Of a stretch of 64,000 bases of DNA, positions 57,948 to 64,000 are shown piece after piece. The notes under the pieces were generated by a model that saw only the letters and a list, made by a program, of their open reading frames with translations, was not told the origin of the DNA and did no database searches. The stretch comes from Gordonia westfalica (GTDB lineage Bacteria > Actinomycetota > Actinomycetes > Mycobacteriales > Mycobacteriaceae). The stretch lies in contig NZ_FNLM01000030.1 of the NCBI RefSeq assembly GCF_900105725.1, forward strand, positions 44,970-108,969, written 5' to 3'. The position numbers and the translations under genes were made by a program. Each line of letters starts with the position of its first letter. Position 1 is the stretch's first letter.

Positions 57948-58348
57948 GTAAATGCTCCAGCCGGGGTAGAACTCGCTGACGCTGCGGCGGCGTCGCCGGC
58001 ATAGTTCGGGCACAGCGCTACCGCGCTACCAGTGGCCGCCAGCAGGGTCTCCGCCGAGGCCAGCAGATCCATCAACTCGGGCCGAGTGAGGCGGTAGAAC
58101 ACCTGCCTACCCTGTGGGCGTCCCTCAACGAGCCCGCAGTCGCGCAGACATGCCACATGCGCCGACACTGTCGACTGCGCCAAACCCAACTCCCCTACCA
58201 GGTCGGCGACCCTGACCTCCCCGCCGGCAAGACGACGCACAATCGACAAACGGGTGCTATCGGACAGGCTGTGAAACAACGCCACCGCCGCGTCCACATT
58301 CGTTCCGGCTCTCGACGTGGGACACCCATCCATGCTATTGATCGTCAC
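57944..58348 (-). CDS. CmtR-like ArsR-family metal sensor
   Basis: About 134 residues. The winged helix (LSDSTRLSIVRRLAGGEVRV...GLAQSTVSAHVACLRDCGLV) carries the Cys pair in the recognition-helix region (CLRDC), and a third Cys follows near the C-terminus (VALCPNY). This is the ligand set used by Mycobacterium CmtR to sense Cd(II)/Pb(II). It should repress this operon until metal binds. The start is GTG 58348 (possibly leaderless) or ATG 58333. Coupled to lspA. Confidence 0.85.
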   Translation of the reverse strand: MTINSMDGCPTSRAGTNVDAAVALFHSLSDSTRLSIVRRLAGGEVRVADLVGELGLAQSTVSAHVACLRDCGLVEGRPQGRQVFYRLTRPELMDLLASAETLLAATGSAVALCPNYAGDAAAASASSTPAGAFT

Positions 58349-58398
58349 CAGACGATAATAAGCGGTCTCCGCCGATGAATGAGGGAGGGTGGTCAACA

Positions 58399-59019
58399 AT
58401 GTTGATGAACCGCGTGGAGACTGTTCTGGTGAACTCGCCGCCCCGGCGGTGGCTGCAGCGCTACGAGGCGCGTGTATTGACCGCGTTGGGCGGACGGACC
58501 CCGGGAGCGCACGTTGCTGAGCTGGGGTGCGGGTCGGGTTACGGCACCCGGCTGATCCTCGACGAGTTCGGCGCCGCGCGCGTCGACGCGGTAGACCTCG
58601 ATCCGGCGATGATTTCTCGCGCTCGCCACCGCCTGCGCCGACACACCGGCAGGGCACACCTCGCCCGAGGTAGCGCAACGGACCTGCGTTCAGCATTTCA
58701 CGACGTCGGCGGAGGGCAGAACGGTACTTATGACGCAGTCTTCGACTTCGCGATCATTCACCACATCCCGAACTGGCGGGAAGCCTTGGACGAGGTGGCC
58801 CGCGTACTCAAACCGGGTGGGCGGTTCTTCTTTGACGAGGTCACCGCGACCGCCCTTGCTCGGCCGACCTACCAAGTGCTGTTTGACCATCCGAGCGAGG
58901 ATCGGTTCACCGCCGGTGAATTCCTGCACGAGTTGTCCCACCACGGTCTCGACGTCGGCGAGCGGTGGCAAACACGCATCGGCGGGGATTACCTGTTGGG
59001 TGTCGCCACACGGCAATAG
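58399..59019 (+). CDS. Class I SAM-dependent methyltransferase
   Basis: About 206 residues from ATG 58399 (GGAGGGTGG upstream); an ATG at 58375 is possible. Motif I AELGCGSGYGT, motif II acidic VDAVDLDPAM, post-motif FDFAIIHHIPNW and ARVLKPGGRFFFDE are typical of small-molecule methyltransferases. Divergent from the CmtR-like gene, so the short 50-bp gap should hold both promoters. Substrate unknown; lipid or metal-related targets are speculation. Confidence 0.82.
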   Translation: MLMNRVETVLVNSPPRRWLQRYEARVLTALGGRTPGAHVAELGCGSGYGTRLILDEFGAARVDAVDLDPAMISRARHRLRRHTGRAHLARGSATDLRSAFHDVGGGQNGTYDAVFDFAIIHHIPNWREALDEVARVLKPGGRFFFDEVTATALARPTYQVLFDHPSEDRFTAGEFLHELSHHGLDVGERWQTRIGGDYLLGVATRQ

Positions 59020-59123
59020 TGAGGTCGACGTGGTGGCTCGGCGGTGGCCCACCACGAAGACGTTTCGAACCTTCTCTCACGCGGTGCAGCGGGTAAAGGA
59101 GCGCACAGCCTTCAACTACTATC

Positions 59124-60476
59124 GTGGTTAGTAAAGCTAGTCCAGCGCCGAGTGGGAGGGTTCGACAATCGATGGGCCGCGTAAGAGGGACTCGAGCTAC
59201 CGAAGAGCCACGTGATCGCCGATCGACTCACGGTGGGCAGCCGCAGTGCTCGGGCTCTCGTGAATGCCGCGGGTCGGTCCGGTCCGGTATCCCGCGACTG
59301 CTGATGCTCGCAACGCTGACGGCGGTGGTGATGGTGTTGACCTCGTGCAGCTCGACCGGAGGTGCCGTCTACAGCAACGAGATTCGGGCCGTTGACAGCT
59401 TCGCCGACATCACACACCCTTCCATCGCTGTGGCCACTGAAGGTGGCGGGCGACTTGCGCCCAACGCGGTTGTCGAACCTGGGCTTCCTATTGTTGTCAC
59501 GGCCAGTCGCGGCGCGTTGACTAACGTCCGTATTCCCACAGCCAGCGGCCGTCCCTTGGCGGGCTCCCTGAGCGAGGACGGCTCAACGTGGACAAGCACC
59601 CAGCCCCTGGGGTATTCGAAGCGATACGTGGTTCAAGCCGAGGCCGTGGGCGTGGGCGGTCGATCGGTCGTCTCGCAGCGTTTCACCACGACCTCACCGG
59701 AATCGTTGACCAGCGCGGCCATTCTCGGCGAGAAAACCGTCGGGATCGCCCACACGATCGGCGTGCGGTTCGCCGATCCCATCCCTGACCGAAAGAAGGC
59801 ACAGGCGGCGATCACCGTGTCGTCTGACCCCCAGATGCAGGGTGCGTTCTATTGGATCAGCGACTCTGAGGTCCGGTGGAGGCCCGAACGCTTCTGGACA
59901 CCGGGCACCAAAGTCAGTGTCGCCGTCAACATTTACGGAGTCGATCTCGGCGACGGGCTCTACGGCGACGAGAACTTGTCCTACGACTTCACGATTGGCC
60001 GAGCTCAGGAAATCGTTGCCGACGACAACACCAAAACGATCGTCGTCAAACGAGACGGCAAGGTCATCCGCACGATGCCGACCTCGTTCGGCAAAGACAG
60101 CACTCCGACGCCCCGCGGCATCTACATGATCGGAGATCGCGTCGAGCACATCATCATGGACTCGTCCACCTACGGAGTGCCTGTCGAGTCCGCAGCGGGA
60201 TACCGCACACCCGTTCAATGGGCGGTGCAAATGTCCTACAGCGGCATTTACATGCACGGCGCACCGTGGTCGATGTCGGCGCAAGGCAACAGCAACGTCA
60301 GCAACGGTTGCCCAAACCTGAGTCCCGCAGACGCGGAATGGCTCGTGAAGAACACCCTGCGCGGTGACCCCGTCACGGTCAAGAACACCAACGCCGACAC
60401 GCTCTCGGGAGTCGATGGACTCGGCGACTGGAACATCCCGTGGTCACAGTGGAAGAAGGGCAACACCGACACCTAG
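59124..60476 (+). CDS. Lipoprotein L,D-transpeptidase
   Basis: Up to 450 residues; the first 60 are basic and a later start (GTG near VRSGIPRLLML) would put the lipobox VLTSC in the normal place. Two Ig-like domains (about 90-300) precede the YkuD catalytic domain with YMHGAPWS and SNGCPNL (HxnSxGC, catalytic Cys). This is the design of mycobacterial LdtMt2-type enzymes that make 3-3 peptidoglycan links. As a lipoprotein it would be a client of LspA and Lnt encoded nearby. Confidence 0.85.
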   Translation: MVSKASPAPSGRVRQSMGRVRGTRATEEPRDRRSTHGGQPQCSGSRECRGSVRSGIPRLLMLATLTAVVMVLTSCSSTGGAVYSNEIRAVDSFADITHPSIAVATEGGGRLAPNAVVEPGLPIVVTASRGALTNVRIPTASGRPLAGSLSEDGSTWTSTQPLGYSKRYVVQAEAVGVGGRSVVSQRFTTTSPESLTSAAILGEKTVGIAHTIGVRFADPIPDRKKAQAAITVSSDPQMQGAFYWISDSEVRWRPERFWTPGTKVSVAVNIYGVDLGDGLYGDENLSYDFTIGRAQEIVADDNTKTIVVKRDGKVIRTMPTSFGKDSTPTPRGIYMIGDRVEHIIMDSSTYGVPVESAAGYRTPVQWAVQMSYSGIYMHGAPWSMSAQGNSNVSNGCPNLSPADAEWLVKNTLRGDPVTVKNTNADTLSGVDGLGDWNIPWSQWKKGNTDT

Positions 60477-60530
60477 GCGCCCCCCGCCGGGCTGGAGCTT
60501 GTCGACGCCAACTCGCCATATCGATGGGTG

Positions 60531-60594
60531 TTGAGGTATTCGCGCCGGCGCGCCTACAATGGGCCATATCAATGAACGTAAGGATGTTGATATG
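60531..60594 (+). promoter_or_regulatory. Promoter and operator of the CadC-like sensor gene
   Basis: TTGAGG (60531-60536) and TACAAT (60555-60560), 18 bp apart, form a sigma70-type promoter. Directly downstream CATATCAA (60565-60572) and TTGATATG (60587-60594) form a perfect 8-bp inverted repeat, the second arm including the start codon. ATATCAA...TTGATAT dyads are typical ArsR/SmtB-family operators, so autorepression is very likely. Confidence 0.72.
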
Positions 60595-61011
60595 ACTCAG
60601 GAGTCGGTGGACACATGCGACCTGCTGTGCCTCGATCTGCCGCACGCAGAAACTATCCGGACTGCGCTACCCGAGGTGACCGCGGTCGACCGTGCCGCCG
60701 CCGGAGCTCGCGCACTCGGTGATCCCACCCGGCTACGTGTAGCGACGGCGTTGCTGTCGGGCGAGGAATTATGCGTCTGCGACCTCGCGTGGGTGGTAGG
60801 CCTGGCGCAGAACCTTGTCTCGCACCATCTGCGCTTACTCAAGGGCGCCGGCCTGGTGACCGGGCGCCGGCACGGACGGTTGGTGATGTACGCGTTGACC
60901 CCCTCCGGCCACGCTCTCGTGACAGCCGTTCTAGCGATTGCATGTGTCTCCGTACCAGCCACGACGACGTCATCGGCGGCGGCCACAGTGCAGGGGCGAG
61001 CTCATGGCTGA
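60592..61011 (+). CDS. CadC-like ArsR-family metal sensor
   Basis: About 139 residues from ATG 60592 (AAGGA upstream). Winged helix ALGDPTRLRVATALLSGEELCVCDLAWVVGLAQNLVSHHLRLLK contains the CxC pair (ELCVCDL) used by CadC. The N-terminal arm has two more Cys (TCDLLCLD), completing the CadC-type four-Cys Cd/Pb/Bi site. It overlaps the P-type ATPase gene by 8 bp, so sensor and pump form one operon. Confidence 0.9.
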   Translation: MTQESVDTCDLLCLDLPHAETIRTALPEVTAVDRAAAGARALGDPTRLRVATALLSGEELCVCDLAWVVGLAQNLVSHHLRLLKGAGLVTGRRHGRLVMYALTPSGHALVTAVLAIACVSVPATTTSSAAATVQGRAHG

Positions 61012-63195
61012 CGCATGCTGCGGACCATCAGATCCCGCCGACCTCGACGCCGAGGTCGATCAGGGCCCGGTTCGGTTGTGGCAGGTGCGCGAGCTGCGTT
61101 TCGCCGCCGCCGCAGCAGTGTTCCTCGCGCTCGGCTGGATCATCGGAGGCTCTCTGTCAGAGACCGCGGGCATCGTCGTGGAACTGGTCGCGGTCGTCGT
61201 CGCTGCCTCAACGTTCGTGCCGTCGACGCTGAGGTCGCTGCGCCACGGGCGCATCGGTGTCGGAACGCTGATGACGATCGCCGCGATCGGGGCTGTGGCG
61301 CTGGGCCAAATACCCGAGGCTGCGCTGCTGGGAATCTTGTTCTCGGTCGCTGAAGGACTCGAGCATTACGCGGTCACCAAGACCCGGCGCGGGCTGCGGG
61401 CACTGCTCGCGCTGGTTCCACCGACCGCGTCGGTGATTCGTGAGGGTCGCGAGATCACCGTGTCCCCTGATGAGTTGATCATCGGCGATGTGCTGGTGGT
61501 GCGTCCCGGTGAGCGCGCGTCGACCGACGGGACGATCACCGCGGGCACTACCAGCGTGGATATGTCGGCGATCACCGGCGAATCTGTTCCGGTGGAGGCG
61601 GGTCCGGGCGACTTGCTCTACGCCGGCGCCATCAACGGTGGCGGTGCGATCGAAGTCCGCGTGACCGCCCGCGCCGCGGATAGTTCCCTGGCCCGCATCG
61701 TTCACATCGTCGAGCAAGCGCAGGAACGCAAAGGCGCCGGCCAACGTCTCGCCGACCGCATCGCCCGCCCCTGGTCCCCGCCATCATGGTGCTCGCGGCG
61801 CTCGTGGCAGGTATCGGTGCGCTGCTCGGTGATCCCCTGCTGTGGCTCGAACGCGGCCTGGTAGTCCTCGTTGCCGCGTCCCCGTGTGCGTTAGCGATCG
61901 CGGTGCCGCTGACGGTGGTCGCCGCGATCGGCGCCGCCAGCCGCCATGGCGCACTGGTCAAAGGCGGTGCTGCACTAGAGGAGTTGGGACGGGTCCGCGT
62001 CGTCGCACTGGACAAGACCGGCACCTTGACCCGCGGCACTCCGGAGGTCATCGCCGTGGTGAGCACACCCGAGATCACCCGCGAAGACGCGTTGTCCTAT
62101 GCCGCCGCGCTCGAGGCACGCAGCGAGCACCCGCTGGCGAGCGCCATTCTCGCGGCCGCACCTGCCCTGGACTCACCTGCCGAGGACGTCACCGCGATCG
62201 CCGGTCACGGACTCACCGGCCAGATACGCGGACAGCAACTGCGCCTGGGCAAACCCGGGTGGCTCGATCCTGGCGCGCTCGCCGGCGAGGTCACCCGGTT
62301 GCAGAGCGACGGTGCCACCGTCGTGCTGATCGAACGCGATGGCACCGTCGTCGCCGCCATCGCCGTCCGCGATGAGCTTCGCCCCGAGGCCGCTGAAACG
62401 GTCGCTCAGCTGACGGCGCTGGGTGTCAACTCGGTCATGCTGACCGGGGACAACGATCGCACCGCACACGCCTTGGCCACGGCGGCCGGAATCAGCACCG
62501 TCCATTCCGAACTGCTTCCCGAAGACAAAGCCGACTTGCTGCCCACGCTGGCGCGCGGGCGGGCGATCGCCATGGTCGGCGACGGCGTCAACGACGCCCC
62601 AGCGTTGGCCACCGCCGATGTCGGAATCGCAATGGGAGCGATGGGTACCGACGTCGCCATCGAAACCGCCGATGTGGCGTTGATGGGCGAAGATCTCCGC
62701 CATCTCCCCCACGTGCTGTCCCACGCTCGGCGCGCACGCCGAATCATGGTGCAGAACATAGGATTCTCTCTGGCCATCATCGGTGTGCTGATTCCGCTGG
62801 CCGCCACGGGCGTCCTCGGCCTGGCCACGGTGGTCTTCGTCCACGAACTCGCAGAAGTGCTGGTGATCGCCAACGCGATTCGCGCTGCCCGGACGAAAGC
62901 ACTGCCAGGCACCGGTGCCATGCCCCGGGTAACCCCCGGCAAGCTCAACATCTCGGTGGCGCCCTACAACGACACAGGCGACGCCTGCTGCGCCCCGGTA
63001 TCCGCCACCACCACCGATCAGCCACGGCCGGTGCCCGAGGTGCCCCTGCTGCCGACTCCACGATTACGCGGCGCGGCGACCAGCACGAGTTGTGCTGCCA
63101 CTACAGAACCAGGGTGCAGCTGCTGTTCGAGCCCGTCGGATGACGCCGATGACGCACCGAGTAGCTCACCAACGCCCCATCGCGAACGCCACTGA
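61004..63195 (+). pseudogene. P1B-type heavy-metal ATPase, one-base frameshift
   Basis: Corrected length 730 residues. Motifs in order: N-terminal ACC, TGES (actuator), SPCALAIAVP in the transport helix, DKTGT (phosphorylated Asp), SEHPLAS, GDGVNDAP, then FVHELAEV in the last helices. SPC with the HE motif points to the P1B-4 group (Co/Zn/Cd/Fe) rather than classic CPC pumps. The C-terminus is Cys-rich (ACCAP, GCSCCS), a likely metal-binding tail. Frames part at ADRIARP; one more C in the CCCC run near 61770 joins LVPAIMVLAAL. Under control of the CadC-like sensor. Confidence 0.88.
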
Positions 63196-63210
63196 AGCAA
63201 CCACGCCGCG

Positions 63211-64000
63211 TCAGGTGCGTTGGCGTGATCTCCACGTGCGTACAACCAGTGCCGCCAGGACCGCGGCAGCACAGATCCCTTCTCCTGCTGCTCCGATCCG
63301 CGTCGCCAGAGTCGTCGTTGTCCCCAGCGGCACCCGCGCGATGAGGACATCAGGGTGAACAGCGCTGTGCGTTGTGCAACGGTCCCATCAGGCTCGATGA
63401 TCGCGCTCACCCCACTGGTTGCTGCGATGACCACCGCCCTACCGTGCTCGACTGCCCGCACCCGCGACATCGCGAGTTGCTGGTAGGTCATCTCGGTGCG
63501 CCCGAACGTCGCGTTGTTGGTCGGTACGGCGATCAGTTGCGCGCCGGCGCGCACCGAGTCGGTCACCAGATCGTCGAACGCGACTTCGTAGCAGGTCGCC
63601 ACCGCCACCGGTACACCTGCAAGATCGACGACACCATTGCCCGTGCCAGGAACGAAGTTGCCGGCCCGGCTGGCGTAGGACGACAGCTGTGTCATCAGTT
63701 CCCGCAGCGGCAAGTTACTCCCCGAACGGCACCAGCTGACGTTTGTCGTGCTCCTGACCAGGACCGGTAACCGGATCCCACACCACCAACGTGTTGCGGG
63801 ACGTGCCGTTGCTCCCGCGATCACCGCTCCCACCAGGATCGGCACCCCGATCGCCGCGCGGCACGATCAATCTGCGCCGCAGCATCGCGGTTACCGAACG
63901 GGTCGATGTCGGATGAGTTCTCCGGCCACACCACCACATCGGGACGCACGACCCGCCCAGAGCGGACCTGCTCTGCCAGGTCGAGGGTGCGTTGGACATG
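63211..64000 (-). pseudogene. lnt: Apolipoprotein N-acyltransferase, C-terminal part, several frameshifts
   Basis: Runs off the right edge. The nitrilase-like domain is recognisable in pieces: VVVWPENSSDIDPFGN (catalytic Glu), PILVGAVIAG, WDPVTGPGQEHDKRQLVPFGE (catalytic Lys region), GVPVAVATCYEVAFDDL (catalytic Cys), NNATFGRTEMTYQQLAMSRVRAVEHGR and a final helix GICAAAVLAALVVRTW. Four single-base corrections are needed: one base too few in the plus-strand C4 at 63845-63848, C3 at 63814-63816 and G3 at 63353-63355, and one too many at TT 63715-63716. Lnt adds the third acyl chain to lipoproteins. Real decay or poor sequence near the edge. Confidence 0.8.

Overview
The window looks like part of a large conjugative plasmid, or integrated conjugative element, of a mycolic-acid actinobacterium (Mycobacteriales: Gordonia, Mycolicibacterium, Rhodococcus or relatives). 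The basis is high G+C throughout, frequent GTG/TTG starts, and gene families typical of that group: a cutinase-like esterase, SCO6880-type conjugation protein, DUF4913, an EspR-like regulator with a MAB_1171c/ImmA-IrrE pair, and CmtR- and CadC-like metal sensors. The genus cannot be fixed from the sequence alone.

Layout. (1) 0-29.7 kb, all on the minus strand: a conjugation block read from about 29.7 kb down to 17. It holds a cutinase-like esterase, anchored and secreted accessory proteins, two small pilin-like membrane proteins, a TrbL/VirB6-like channel protein, SCO6880-type protein and a second protein with the same C-terminal signature, a VirB4-like ATPase, a four-domain cell-wall hydrolase, a coupling ATPase (T4CP), DUF4913, and a very large N6-adenine methylase/helicase fusion. 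The fusion is cut by an IS3-family element whose removal restores the frame exactly. No relaxase is seen. (2) 29.7-36.4 kb: a palindrome-rich control region, two XRE regulators, an EspR-like regulator cut by a second IS3-family element, a MAB_1171c-type membrane protein, an ImmA/IrrE peptidase and an alpha/beta hydrolase. (3) 36.5-41.3 kb: plasmid maintenance, with a PrimPol-like replication protein, an array of 16-bp AACGTT iterons, a palindromic probable partition site, ParA, a small ParB-like protein and a DUF2637 protein. (4) 41.4-53.5 kb: accessory genes, including secreted peptidases, small secreted proteins, an IS256-family element at the foot of a terminator, a HEPN-RES/RES toxin-like protein, an EEP phosphatase and an M23 peptidase with a long structured leader. 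(5) 53.7-64 kb: a cell-envelope and metal island with DUF4229, ResB, an NRAMP transporter, LspA, a CmtR-like sensor, a methyltransferase, a lipoprotein L,D-transpeptidase, a CadC-like sensor, a P1B metal ATPase and the end of Lnt.

How it works together (inference): blocks 1 and 3 are the transfer and maintenance backbone, and the wall hydrolase would open the cell wall for the transfer channel. Block 5 would import or export metal ions under two ArsR-family sensors, and also carries lipoprotein maturation enzymes (LspA, Lnt) next to a lipoprotein client.

Data quality matters here. The cutinase-like gene, NRAMP, the P-type ATPase, the IS256 transposase and Lnt each need one or more single-base corrections to read through, and most of the missing bases lie in short G/C runs. 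This looks more like consensus sequencing error than decay, although true pseudogenes cannot be excluded.
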